The notes beneath the pieces are model-generated. The model had not been told where the DNA came from, did not search any database, and worked only from the letters and a program-made list of their open reading frames with translations. Made by a program: the position numbers and the translations under genes. DNA of 64,000 nucleotides from Ensifer adhaerens (GTDB lineage: Bacteria > Pseudomonadota > Alphaproteobacteria > Rhizobiales > Rhizobiaceae): contig NZ_PNFP01000005.1 of NCBI RefSeq assembly GCF_002940685.1, forward strand, positions 352,613 through 416,612. Direction: 5' to 3'. The number at the start of each line of letters is the position of its first letter. Position 1 is the stretch's first letter. This document shows positions 38,189 to 46,831 of this stretch, in pieces.

Positions 38189-40153
38189 TCATGACGGCAC
38201 ATGAAAGCGACCGACCTTTTTCGTCGTCATCGTCTCCCTGTTACTCTGCTGGCTGACATTCGATGCACTGATTTCGCCGCGCCAACTGCCGTCGGACGGT
38301 TGTGAAAACCCTCTCCATTTCAGCCGGAACAAGACGGTCTTCAGATTGGTGCCACTCCCGGCGCCGGCAACCGCGTACCTCGTTTCGGTGAAGCTCACGA
38401 ACTGCAGGCCGTGCGACAGTGCCTGCGTTGCCTCCGCCCCGTGGCGCACGGCCGATTGAGCCGAGAGCACCGAGACCAGCACCAGGCAGCCGGTCGTCGC
38501 CGCCGTCATCGTCGACCGCGAGATCAGCGCCAGCCGATTTTCGCGTGCGTGGCAGATGTGGATCACCGCCACCAGCCCCGCATAGACGAGCGCGTTGATG
38601 CCGGCGAAGATGTAAAATCCGCGCGCCGTGCCGGCATCGGAAATCACCCAGGCGACCAGCGCCGACGCCAAGGCGAGCACGAGATAGGGCATCAGCACCC
38701 GCACGGGCAGAGGTGCGGCAACCCCGCCCCCCTTCGGCGTGATGCGAAAGTCGACGAAGGATCCGGTCAGGTGATCGCGCACCGCCGCAAGGCAACCGAG
38801 CAGCGACCAGGGCCAGCGCGCAAACAGGAACAGCGTGCCTTCCCAGCTTAGAACGCGCGCGTCATAGGGCCGGAACGTGCCCGTCGAGCGCCAGAAATAG
38901 GCAAGCGCGATCAACACCAGCGACAGCGGCACAAAGTGCAGCAGGAATTCCGGATAGGTGACGGCGACGAAGGTCCGCCCGGCCATCAGCGCCACGATCG
39001 GCATCAGGAACATCAGCGCCATGAAGGACGAAAACAGCGGGTACCAGAGCTGCGAAAACAGGAACTGGAACTTCAGCCGCGGCGACAGCTTCGGCACGTA
39101 GACCGGCGAATACTTCAACAGGATCGTGACGAGGCTTCGCGACCATTGAAACTCCTGGACCACGAGGTCGGCGAAGTTCGCCGGTCCGTCGCCATGGGCG
39201 ATCGCGTTCAGCGCATGCACGCCGCGCCAGCCATGGGCGTTCATCATCAGTGTCGTCGAATGGTCTTCTGCAAGCTCCGGCCCCAGCCCGCCGATCTGCT
39301 TCAGCGCCGTGGTCCTGACGGCATAGTGCGAGCCGATGCACAGCGGCGCCCAGCCATTGTTGTAGCCGGCCTGCAGCGAGCCGTGCATGCTGGCCTCCGC
39401 ATGGAGCCGCCCGCGTGCCGCCCAACTCGTGGCGGCATTGGCGTCGCAGATGCTCGGCGCCGAGACATAGCCGACCGACGGATCGTTGAACGGACGCAGC
39501 ACCTCTGAAAGGTAGGTGGTCTCCGGCACGTGGTCGGCATCGAACTGGGCGACGAAATCATAACCCTCGTAGCCATAGTGATCGTAGAAATAGGCGAGGT
39601 TTCCCTCCTTGCACCGGGTCCGGCGCGGCCAGGAGGCGCGGTGGTAGTCTGCGACGCCCTTTCGCGTCGAGATCATCACCCCGTGCGCCGCGCACCAGGC
39701 AACTGTATCCGGCGCGGGATCTTCGTCGGCGAGCCAGACATCGAACTCGCAGCCGGTCTGGTCAAGCATGGCAAGCAGCGTCTTGCGCACCACGGAAAAG
39801 GGCTCGGAAGGCGCCTTCGTCACCACCATCGCAACCCGACCCTGCGGCACGGGACCAGCGCTCGCCGCCGCCACCTTGGCGCCGGAAAAGATCACGATGA
39901 AATAGACCGGCAGCAGGGTAATCCATCCGGCGACGACCGTAATCAGCACATAGGACGGCCAGTCGACGACATGGGTGGGATCAAGCCACCACTGCCAGAA
40001 GTACAGGAGGGCAACGAACCAGGCGGCGACGCCCAGCACATGGAGCCATCGCAGCCGGCCCGAAAAGAGGGCAGTCGGCGCCGATGCGGCCTTCCGGCTC
40101 GGCTTGAGGCCGATGTTCATGCCGGGTTTCGCGACTGTCGACGACCAGATCAT
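38189..40153 (-). CDS. Processive family 2 glycosyltransferase, membrane synthase
   Basis: A 654-residue membrane synthase of the cellulose synthase/hyaluronan synthase type. Two N-terminal helices (about 29-75) precede a cytosolic GT2 domain with VWLADEDPAPD (first Asp, about 139-149), QFDADHVPE (DxD, about 205-213) and AEDHSTTLMMNAHGW (about 301-315). The usual QxxRW substrate-retention motif reads QEFQW at about 339-343, with Arg replaced by Gln. Six or so C-terminal helices form the channel. No PilZ domain is visible. ATG 40153 overlaps the uxe stop (ATGA). It probably polymerises a UDP-pentose- and/or UDP-hexose-derived polymer. Confidence 0.9.
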   Translation of the reverse strand: MIWSSTVAKPGMNIGLKPSRKAASAPTALFSGRLRWLHVLGVAAWFVALLYFWQWWLDPTHVVDWPSYVLITVVAGWITLLPVYFIVIFSGAKVAAASAGPVPQGRVAMVVTKAPSEPFSVVRKTLLAMLDQTGCEFDVWLADEDPAPDTVAWCAAHGVMISTRKGVADYHRASWPRRTRCKEGNLAYFYDHYGYEGYDFVAQFDADHVPETTYLSEVLRPFNDPSVGYVSAPSICDANAATSWAARGRLHAEASMHGSLQAGYNNGWAPLCIGSHYAVRTTALKQIGGLGPELAEDHSTTLMMNAHGWRGVHALNAIAHGDGPANFADLVVQEFQWSRSLVTILLKYSPVYVPKLSPRLKFQFLFSQLWYPLFSSFMALMFLMPIVALMAGRTFVAVTYPEFLLHFVPLSLVLIALAYFWRSTGTFRPYDARVLSWEGTLFLFARWPWSLLGCLAAVRDHLTGSFVDFRITPKGGGVAAPLPVRVLMPYLVLALASALVAWVISDAGTARGFYIFAGINALVYAGLVAVIHICHARENRLALISRSTMTAATTGCLVLVSVLSAQSAVRHGAEATQALSHGLQFVSFTETRYAVAGAGSGTNLKTVLFRLKWRGFSQPSDGSWRGEISASNVSQQSNRETMTTKKVGRFHVPS

Positions 40154-41133
40154 GAGCGCACCTCCAGGCCGAAGCTCGGCGCGGCGGTCGCGATGATCGT
40201 GTCGATGTCCGAAAGCTGCGGGCGGAAGCCCAGTCTTTGACGTGCCCAATCCGTGTCGGCATAGAGAACCGGCGGATCTCCCGCCCGGCGCGGCAGCATC
40301 TGCACCGGAACCGATCGCCCGGTGACCCGGTCGATGGCCGCCAGCACCTGCCGGACCGACGTTCCGTGGCCCGAACCGAGATTGGCGTTAAGGACCTCGC
40401 CGCCGTCGCGCAGGTAGTTCACGGCTGCCACATGCGCGTCGGCAAGGTCGGTCACGTGGATGTAGTCGCGGATGCAGGTGCCATCCGGTGTCGCATAGTC
40501 GTCGCCGAAGACATCAAGCCTTTCGATCCGGCCGGCCGCGGCCATCAGCGCGCGCGGAATGAGATGCGTCTCCGGATCGTGCCGCTCGGTGAGTTCCCCG
40601 TCCGGATCCGCACCCGCCGCATTGAAGTAGCGCAGCGCCACCGAGCGGATGCCATAGGCCCGGGCATAGTCGCCAAGCATCAGCTCGATCATCAGCTTCG
40701 TGCGCCCGTAGGGATTGATCGGCAACTGCACCATGTCCTCGGTAATCGGCAGGCGCGGCGGTATGCCGTAGGTGGCGCAGGAACTGGAAAAGACGATGCG
40801 TCCAAGTCCGGTCGCCCGGCAGGCTTCGAGGAGCGCGATGCTGCCCGCCACGTTGTTGGTGTAGTATTTTCCGGGATCTTCGACCGATTCCCCGACATAG
40901 GCGGAAGCGGCAAAGTGGATGAGACAGTCGGGCGAAAAGGTCCGGATTGCCGTTGCCAGCCGTTCCTTGTCCTCGATCGCCCCCTCCACGAAGGGGCCCC
41001 ATTTCACGTTGTTGCGATGCCCCGTCGAGAAATTGTCGTAGACGACGGGAACGATGCCCTGCTCAGCCAGACGCTTGCAGGTGTGGCTGCCTATGAAGCC
41101 GGCTCCGCCGGTGACGAGTGCGACGCGCGACAT
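40150..41133 (-). CDS. uxe: UDP-xylose/UDP-glucose 4-epimerase (GalE-like SDR)
   Basis: A 327-residue extended SDR. NAD motif GGAGFIGSHTCKRLAEQG (about 8-25), catalytic serine/threonine region SSSCATYG (about 119-126) and YGRTK (about 144-148) are intact, and RYFNAAGADPDGELTERHDP (about 171-190) is GalE-like. Characterised Sinorhizobium Uxe enzymes in such a position interconvert UDP-xylose and UDP-arabinose as well as UDP-glucose and UDP-galactose. Pairing with a UDP-xylose synthase one base upstream supports Uxe over plain GalE; sequence alone cannot separate them. ATG 41133 starts within one base of the uxs stop. Confidence 0.85.
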   Translation of the reverse strand: MSRVALVTGGAGFIGSHTCKRLAEQGIVPVVYDNFSTGHRNNVKWGPFVEGAIEDKERLATAIRTFSPDCLIHFAASAYVGESVEDPGKYYTNNVAGSIALLEACRATGLGRIVFSSSCATYGIPPRLPITEDMVQLPINPYGRTKLMIELMLGDYARAYGIRSVALRYFNAAGADPDGELTERHDPETHLIPRALMAAAGRIERLDVFGDDYATPDGTCIRDYIHVTDLADAHVAAVNYLRDGGEVLNANLGSGHGTSVRQVLAAIDRVTGRSVPVQMLPRRAGDPPVLYADTDWARQRLGFRPQLSDIDTIIATAAPSFGLEVRS

Positions 41134-41134
41134 G

Positions 41135-42178
41135 TCATACCGCCTCTCCGGCGGCCACGGTGCGATCTGCCGCACTGAGGCGCTCGTCAAAATGGGCGAT
41201 AGTGCGCTCGAGGCCCTCGCGCAGCACCACTTTCGGCTCCCATTCGAGCTCGGTCCGTGCCTGCGTGATGTCGGGCCGCCGCTGGCGGGGATCGTCGGTG
41301 GCCGCCGCCAGGTGCACGATGCGCGAGCGCGAGCCCGTCATCGAAAGCACCATCTGCGCAAGCTCCAGAACCGTGAACTCTCCGGGATTGCCGAGATTGA
41401 TCGGCCCGATGCATGGGTCGGGCGAGACCGAGAGACGAAGGAACCCGTCGATCAGGTCGTCGACATAGCAGAAGGACCGGGTCTGATGCCCGTCGCCGTA
41501 GATCGTCAGATCCTTGCCGCGGAGCGCCTGGACGACGAAGTTCGAGATGACCCGCCCGTCATCGGGGCGCATGCGCGGACCGTAGGTGTTGAAGATACGC
41601 GCGACCTTGATCTTCACGCCGTGGGTCCGATGATAATCGAAGAACAGCGTTTCAGCCGAGCGTTTGCCTTCGTCGTAGCAGGCACGCGGACCGGTCGGGT
41701 TGACGTTGCCGAAATAGGTCTCCCGCTGCGGGCTGGTCAACGGATCGCCGTAGACTTCCGAGGTCGAGGACTGGATGACGGTGGCGCCGGTGGCCTTGGC
41801 GTTTTCGAGCGCATGCAGCGCGCCGAGAACATTTGTCATCAACGTTCCGACAGGATCGGCCTGATAGTCCGGTGGTGATGCTGGAGAGGCAAAGTTGAAG
41901 ATGACATCGGCATCGATCAGATAGGGCTTTCGAACGTCGTGATCGATGATGTGGAGGTGGGGGTCCTGCGCCAGATGAGAGAGATTTTCGCGCCGGCCGG
42001 TCGAAAAGTTGTCAAGACAGATGACCGTATGCCCCAGGGAAAGAAGTCTTTCACAAAGATGAGATCCGAGAAAACCACTTCCACCCGTTACTAGTATTCT
42101 CTTCGGTATTCCTGCGATCTTCTTAAGAAACTCCCGCTGTCCGGCCACGGACAGCGGCCCCATGACGACCTTTCGCAT
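41135..42178 (-). CDS. uxs: UDP-glucuronate decarboxylase (UDP-xylose synthase)
   Basis: A 347-residue extended [23 protein letters not shown] (about 31-50) binds [23 protein letters not shown] (about 92-111) is the UXS signature; [10 protein letters not shown] (about 132-141) and YDEGKR (about 162-167) carry the catalytic residues. It decarboxylates UDP-glucuronate to UDP-xylose. It is first of the leftward biosynthetic operon. I chose ATG 42178, four bases after GGAGGTG; a TTG at 42190 overlaps that site and is unlikely. The upstream 535 bases are AT-rich and non-coding. Confidence 0.93.
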   Translation of the reverse strand: MRKVVMGPLSVAGQREFLKKIAGIPKRILVTGGSGFLGSHLCERLLSLGHTVICLDNFSTGRRENLSHLAQDPHLHIIDHDVRKPYLIDADVIFNFASPASPPDYQADPVGTLMTNVLGALHALENAKATGATVIQSSTSEVYGDPLTSPQRETYFGNVNPTGPRACYDEGKRSAETLFFDYHRTHGVKIKVARIFNTYGPRMRPDDGRVISNFVVQALRGKDLTIYGDGHQTRSFCYVDDLIDGFLRLSVSPDPCIGPINLGNPGEFTVLELAQMVLSMTGSRSRIVHLAAATDDPRQRRPDITQARTELEWEPKVVLREGLERTIAHFDERLSAADRTVAAGEAV

Positions 42179-42447
42179 GCGCACCTCCAATTATTGTGCT
42201 CACCATTTTCGCTGGTGATTTGGAGACGGGATGCGAGCGCAATAGATAATAAAAAACGTATTTATTATAAAGACACGCACAACCCGACAAAAAATAAACT
42301 ATTCAATCTCAATCAATATTTTTCAGGTTTTCAATTTCAATATTAGCTAACTATCAAATACGTGACATTCAGTCAATATGTACGGAATACATTTCCAGTA
42401 AATAATCCAAAATTACAACAAATTACTATTGACATAACCATATATGA

Positions 42448-42478
42448 TTACTTTCGGCCCAATCTAGGCCGAAAGTAA
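42448..42478. promoter_or_regulatory. Perfect 12+12 inverted repeat, candidate operator
   Basis: TTACTTTCGGCC (42448-42459) pairs exactly with GGCCGAAAGTAA (42467-42478) across seven bases. Neither strand shows a T-run after it, so it looks more like a protein-binding site or structured leader than an intrinsic terminator. It lies 270 bases upstream of the uxs start, in AT-rich DNA. Confidence 0.5.
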
Positions 42479-42568
42479 CAAGATATTGACCACGATGTTC
42501 TAAGGTAACCTGCACTGTGAACTTCAGGGCTTCACTGACCGGTCGCAAGACATTGCCACAGCTGCCCC

Positions 42569-42641
42569 GCCCGGATTTCGCCGGGCAGGTTCAAGGCAGC
42601 ATCTGATTTCGGGGACACCCCCAGGAGATCTTGCCCTGGGG
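42569..42641 (-). terminator. Two hairpins downstream of the LuxR gene
   Basis: GCCCGG-N6-CCGGGC (42569-42586) and CCCCAGG-N9-CCTGGGG (42619-42641) are short perfect stems beyond the 3' end of the leftward LuxR gene. They lack a clear T-run, so factor-independent termination is uncertain. Confidence 0.4.
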
Positions 42642-42713
42642 TTGAGCAGGGACCTGCCGCGCCGTCGCCGACACCCAGGCCCGCGGCAGACAAATGCCTG
42701 CCTTACGTCACGC

Positions 42714-43514
42714 CTAGTTCTTCCAGCGCGAGAGGATGACGTCGCCATTGCGCTCCGTTGCCGCATCGTTGGTGAAATAGCGAGACGCCGCTTCCGTCCG
42801 GTTGCGAACGTTCATTTTCTTATAGATGTTGCGGACGTGAACCTTGACGGTGTTTTCCGACAGCCCGAGCCGATCGGCGATGATCTTGTTCTGCGTCCCT
42901 TTGCAGATCAGATCGAGGATCTGGACCTCGCGTGTCGTCAGGCCGTCCGGGCCTGCATCGCGCTTGCGCCGTCCCGTTCCCGACACAGCGGCCTGACCCG
43001 GGGCTTCCCCGCGCCTGCCGTAAAGGCCGGTCGCCGCGAAAGGCTCGGGAGAAAGCCGCCGCAGCAGGGCCGCCGGGAAATGTTCGCCGCCCTTCATCAG
43101 TAAATCGATGGCGGCAAGGCAGACGTCCAGATTGAGGTTCAACGGCAGGACGCCATGGATCAGGCGCTCCTCCACGAAGCCCGCAATCGACGGGTCGAGT
43201 TCTTCGGCATTCTCCACCACCAGGCCGATCGATGCCCGCGGGTGGAACTCGTGAATGGTCCGCAAGATAGCCGGAAAGGATTTGGGAGGCATCCGGTAAA
43301 GCATGATCAGCGTGACATCGACGAGACTGCCATCAAGCAGATTGTCCGGGTCGGAAAAGCTGACGATATCGTGCCCTTGAAACCTGGAGCCGACGGCCTG
43401 CATCAGGCATTCGGCGAACAGGTCGATCTTGGCAAGCATTACGATCTTTTTCTTTTGTGACAAAGCCTTGTTGTTATCTTCAAAATCACTCACTTTGGAG
43501 CTTCCAGGATACAT
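42714..43514 (-). CDS. LuxR family transcriptional regulator
   Basis: A 266-residue regulator. The C-terminal LuxR helix-turn-helix spans LTTREVQILDLICKGTQNKI (about 193-212) and LGLSENTVKVHVRNIYKKMN (about 217-236). The N-terminal 135 residues resemble a receiver fold, but I do not see a convincing acidic phosphorylation pocket, so it may be a pseudo-receiver of the CsgD/VpsT kind. It lies upstream of and parallel to the uxs operon and is the obvious candidate activator. ATG 43514 has GGAGGG five bases upstream. Confidence 0.87.
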   Translation of the reverse strand: MYPGSSKVSDFEDNNKALSQKKKIVMLAKIDLFAECLMQAVGSRFQGHDIVSFSDPDNLLDGSLVDVTLIMLYRMPPKSFPAILRTIHEFHPRASIGLVVENAEELDPSIAGFVEERLIHGVLPLNLNLDVCLAAIDLLMKGGEHFPAALLRRLSPEPFAATGLYGRRGEAPGQAAVSGTGRRKRDAGPDGLTTREVQILDLICKGTQNKIIADRLGLSENTVKVHVRNIYKKMNVRNRTEAASRYFTNDAATERNGDVILSRWKN

Positions 43515-44402
43515 TACGCCCTCCTAGGATTTTTCCATTTGTTTTTATGGGTGCCCCGGTTTCCCTGTCGGCACGCCCGATTCTCAAAAAATTTATTCGG
43601 AACCATTTATGCGTCACGATTTTTCCTGCGCGATAAAATTCGCGATAGCTAATGTAACGTAAAGATCTCCACAACGAAACAACCCAAAAGGATTAGAGGG
43701 GCGCCAGAGGGGCACTTAAATCGTTATAAATCGAACCATCTTTGGGTTATATTGTAGAAGTTCCGTTTACCAAGTCTCGGAAAGCCTCCAAAAACAAGCC
43801 GCTAGGATACCTCCGCCGGGATGGGATGTCCTGGGCGTTTCTGAGAAGGGGCGCCTCACGGAAGGCGATCGATGGATTAGTTAAGCCGTCCCGTGCGGCA
43901 GTGCTCAACCCCATTCTGGTTAGGATATACCTGGGAATACTTAGTAAGGACTAGGCAGTCTCCCGTTTGTTGTCGACAAGCGGACGCGACCCTGCACAAA
44001 CGGCGGACGACACGAGGGAACGGGCCGGTGGATGGCTCTGAAAAAGCTCGGGTTTTCCTCGCCGCCACAAGGGCTTGCCGCCGATGATTAGGCGAGAAAG
44101 ACTCAGTACTTACAAACCACTAACTAGAATTGGTATCTTCCACGCCGGCACATTTGGAGTCAAATTGGATGTTCGTTCCGGATGGATCAAAAGGGCCGGC
44201 TGGGCGCGACCAAGCGCTTTCAGGCGAAAGAACCGTGTCCTCCCGGAGAGTTGCGTCAGCATTCCCCTGAGTAAGCGTAAAGCAAGTAGAGATACTGACA
44301 GCTCGAATTCCGGGCGCACATTGCGTGTAGATGTAAAAAGAAATCAATTTAACAAAAAAGCGAAAATCTCTAAGTCAAGATATTGCTCGTTTCTCCAAAA
44401 GG

Positions 44403-44459
44403 AGCCAACACCGGAAAAATACCGTAAGAGTTAAGGGTATTTGGTGTTGGCTTCCCTTT
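44403..44459 (+). terminator. Nested two-step hairpin with T-rich tail
   Basis: AGCCAACACC (44403-44412) pairs with GGTGTTGGCT (44443-44452), and inside it AAATACC (44417-44423) pairs with GGTATTT (44436-44442); a four-base bulge lies on the left arm only. TCCCTTTG follows on the plus strand. This is a terminator-grade structure with no gene in front of it, so it may end an unrecognised small RNA. Confidence 0.55.
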
Positions 44460-44670
44460 GTCCAAATCCGCTCCATCTCCGAAAATCGTGCCCGACGAGG
44501 TCAGACGGTCTGCGAAAGCGGTCGGCCGCCACAGACGCGCCCGAAACCATGCCGCGCAAGAATTCGCAGTGGGTTTTGCGATAACGCGTGACGCGTATTT
44601 AAGCGGCTATGACAAAGGATCCGTGCAGCAGCACAGAGCGGCTTCCTGTAGCACCCGCCTTAAGGCTGCA

Positions 44671-44700
44671 AGCGGCGACCCCGCGGGGCGGGTCGCCGCT
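44671..44700 (-). terminator. GC-rich hairpin after the siderophore-binding protein gene
   Basis: AGCGGCGACCC (44671-44681) pairs perfectly with GGGTCGCCGCT (44690-44700) around eight bases. It starts eight bases beyond the stop of the leftward gene ending at 44708. The following leftward sequence has only two Ts. Confidence 0.6.
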
Positions 44701-44707
44701 GCGATCA

Positions 44708-45634
44708 CTACTTGCTCAGCGCCTGGGTCAGCTGATCGACAATATCCTGCTGCGACTTCAGCCCGGACGCCGTCAGATAAAGCTTGGCGGAGTCGAGATA
44801 GACGACATGGCCGTCCTTCCAGGCTTTGGTCTGCCGCACCAGCTCGTTGTCGAGCAGGGCCGCTGCCGGCTGTGCCTGCTGGCCGATGGCCGCATCGCGA
44901 TCGACGACGAAGATCCAGTCGGGGTTGGTTTCGAGGATATATTCGTAGGAAACCGCCTGGCCGTGGGTCGCCACCTGCAGCGCCGGATCGGCCGGCTTGA
45001 TGCCGAAGACGTCGTGCAGCGCGCCGAAACGCGATCCCTTGCCATAGGCGCTGATCTTGCCGCCGGTCGTCAGCAGGATGAGTCCCGTCCCCTTTTCGGC
45101 CGCAAGGCCGCGCAGCGCCTCGATCGAGGCATCGAGCTTGGCAATGCTTGCCTTGATCTCGGCGTCCTTGCCAAAGATCTGGCCGAGGATCTCTGCATTC
45201 TTCTTGACGCTGCCGATCAGATCGTTGTCGTCCGAGGTCAGGTCGATCGTCGGCGCAAGCTTTGCGACTTCGGCATATTTCGCCTGCGACCGCCCGCCGA
45301 CGATGACGAGATTCGGCTCCGCCGCATTGATGGCTTCGAAATCGGGTTCAAACAGCGTGCCGATCTTCGCATAGCTGTCGGCCTTGTACTTTTCGAGCGA
45401 CGGAGGAACGGCCGATCCGGGAACGCCGGCAACGGGAACGCCGAGCATATCGAGCGTTTCCAGCATGCCGAAATCATAGACCAGCACCGTCTTCGGATTT
45501 TTCTCCACTTCGGTGACGCCGCTGCTGTGTTCGATCTTCAATGTTTCGGCGATCGCCACCGACGCGCCGCCGATCGTCAACGCGGCGGCAAAGACCAGGC
45601 TGCGCAGACCATTAGAGAAGGGAGATATATTCAT
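44708..45634 (-). CDS. Ferric-siderophore ABC transporter substrate-binding protein
   Basis: A 308-residue periplasmic binding protein. Signal peptide about 1-29 (ending ASVAIA), then the FepB/FecB fold with VLVYDFGMLETLDMLGVPVA (about 49-68), EPDFEAINAAEPNLVIVGGR (about 95-114) and SYEYILETNPDWIFVVDRD (about 229-247). It resembles the YclQ/VctP/FatB group, which bind catecholate or petrobactin-like siderophores; the ligand is not certain. It is divergent from the permease genes, an unusual split, with an iron box between. Confidence 0.9.
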   Translation of the reverse strand: MNISPFSNGLRSLVFAAALTIGGASVAIAETLKIEHSSGVTEVEKNPKTVLVYDFGMLETLDMLGVPVAGVPGSAVPPSLEKYKADSYAKIGTLFEPDFEAINAAEPNLVIVGGRSQAKYAEVAKLAPTIDLTSDDNDLIGSVKKNAEILGQIFGKDAEIKASIAKLDASIEALRGLAAEKGTGLILLTTGGKISAYGKGSRFGALHDVFGIKPADPALQVATHGQAVSYEYILETNPDWIFVVDRDAAIGQQAQPAAALLDNELVRQTKAWKDGHVVYLDSAKLYLTASGLKSQQDIVDQLTQALSK

Positions 45635-45726
45635 GACTATTTACCTCATGTTTTCTTTTTCTCCCTAGCGCGATTTTGCCAAGAGGGCAATGCGCGCATT
45701 CTGCCGCGTTGCGCACGCACAAAACT

Positions 45727-45750
45727 TGACGAAGTCGATCATATATATGA
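45727..45750. promoter_or_regulatory. RirA iron-responsive (IRO) box and overlapping palindrome
   Basis: TGA-N9-TCA, the rhizobial RirA IRO-box pattern, occurs exactly at 45727-45741, overlapping a TTGACG -35-like hexamer. It continues into the perfect palindrome TCATATATATGA (45739-45750). Position between divergent siderophore-uptake genes supports iron repression by RirA; binding is inferred. Confidence 0.55.
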
Positions 45751-45886
45751 CTAAGGCGAGCCTTCGATCGTGCACCCCACAGGCAGCCGCAAGCCGGGGG
45801 GTCCCGTCGCGACGGCGATGGGAAATACAGCCACGGGATACGAGAGCGGTGGTCGAACCGAAACGCAGCTGGAGAGTGACGGAATA

Positions 45887-46831
45887 ATGAGGCCGGTCCT
45901 GTTTGCCATCCCGGTCGTCCTGTTGCTTGCCGCCGTCAGCGTTCTCACCGGTGTCGGCAGTCTTGCCGCCAGCGACGACGGGCGCGGCTGGCTTCTGGTC
46001 GTCGAAAGCCGCCTGCCGCGCACGCTTGCGCTGATGCTTGCGGGCGCCGGTCTCGCGGTCTCCGGCACGATCATGCAGATGCTGGCGCGCAACCGGTTCG
46101 TCGAGCCGTCCACCGCCGGCACCGCCGAATCCGCCGCCCTCGGAATGCTCTTGGCCATGCTGATCGCGCCCAGCCTGCCGGTCGCAGGCAAGATGGCATT
46201 CGCCGCCCTGAGCGCGCTTGCAGGAACCGCCCTGTTCCTGCAGATCCTGCGCCGCGTCCCGCTGCGCTCGGCGCTTATGGTGCCGCTGATCGGTCTCATG
46301 CTCGGCGGCGTCGTCAATGCCATCACCACGTTCATCGCCTATCGCTACGACCTGATGCAGTCGATGGGCGCCTGGATGTCCGGTGACTTCTCGGTCGTCC
46401 TGCGCGGACGCTACGAACTGCTGTGGATCGGCTTCGCGCTGACGCTGGTCGCCTACGCGACCGCCGCGCGCTTCACCGTCATCGGCATGGGCGAGGCGAT
46501 CGCGCGCAATGTCGGGCTCGACTACGACAAGGTGGTAACCCTCGGGCTCGCCATCGTCTCCATGGTCACGGCAACGGTGGTTGCCACCGTCGGTATGATC
46601 CCGTTCCTCGGCCTCGTCGTTCCCAACATCGTCAGCCTGATCCTCGGCGACAACCTCCGGCGCACATTGCCGGTCATCGCCATCTCGGGCGCCGGGCTGG
46701 TGCTCGTCTGCGACATCATAGGGCGGATCGTGATTGCGCCCTATGAGGTGCCCGTCGGCACGGTCATGGGCGTGATCGGCAGCCTCGTCTTCCTTCATCT
46801 CCTGTTGTCGAGGCGGTCCCATGCAGGCTGA
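45887..46831 (+). CDS. Ferric-siderophore ABC permease, first subunit
   Basis: A 314-residue FecCD/BtuC-type permease with about nine hydrophobic helices. SRLPRTLALMLAGAGLAVSG (about 40-59) and RNRFVEPSTAGTAESAALG (about 66-84) are the family signature, and FLGLVVPNIVSLILGDNLRR (about 240-259) is the ATPase-coupling region. ATG 45887 is preceded by GGAGAG; a longer frame from 45770 runs through the promoter. It overlaps the second permease by eleven bases. Confidence 0.92.
   Translation: MRPVLFAIPVVLLLAAVSVLTGVGSLAASDDGRGWLLVVESRLPRTLALMLAGAGLAVSGTIMQMLARNRFVEPSTAGTAESAALGMLLAMLIAPSLPVAGKMAFAALSALAGTALFLQILRRVPLRSALMVPLIGLMLGGVVNAITTFIAYRYDLMQSMGAWMSGDFSVVLRGRYELLWIGFALTLVAYATAARFTVIGMGEAIARNVGLDYDKVVTLGLAIVSMVTATVVATVGMIPFLGLVVPNIVSLILGDNLRRTLPVIAISGAGLVLVCDIIGRIVIAPYEVPVGTVMGVIGSLVFLHLLLSRRSHAG

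Larger units (their letters stand above)
42179..42713. other. AT-rich intergenic promoter region of the uxs operon
   Basis: No gene is visible in these 535 bases. About 42235-42480 is strikingly AT-rich against the GC-rich neighbours. It contains a perfect 12-base palindrome arm pair at 42448-42478. The right part (42540-42660), just beyond the LuxR stop, holds two GC-rich hairpins. The region should contain the uxs promoter and its operators. Confidence 0.6.
43515..44707. other. 1.2-kb non-coding region upstream of the LuxR gene
   Basis: No convincing protein gene is visible; short open frames (for example 43742-43954 and 44075-44434) lack ribosome-binding sites and family features. An inverted repeat CGCGA-N6-TCGCG lies at 43629-43644 in the LuxR promoter zone. 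A strong nested hairpin is at 44403-44452 and a GC-rich hairpin at 44671-44700. Composition is more AT-rich than the flanks, suggesting horizontally acquired or decayed DNA or an untranslated RNA. Confidence 0.5.

Noticed and set aside
43742..43954. A 70-codon open frame in the region upstream of the LuxR gene
   Set aside because: It has no ribosome-binding site and no family resemblance, and codon use does not resemble the neighbours; treated as non-coding.
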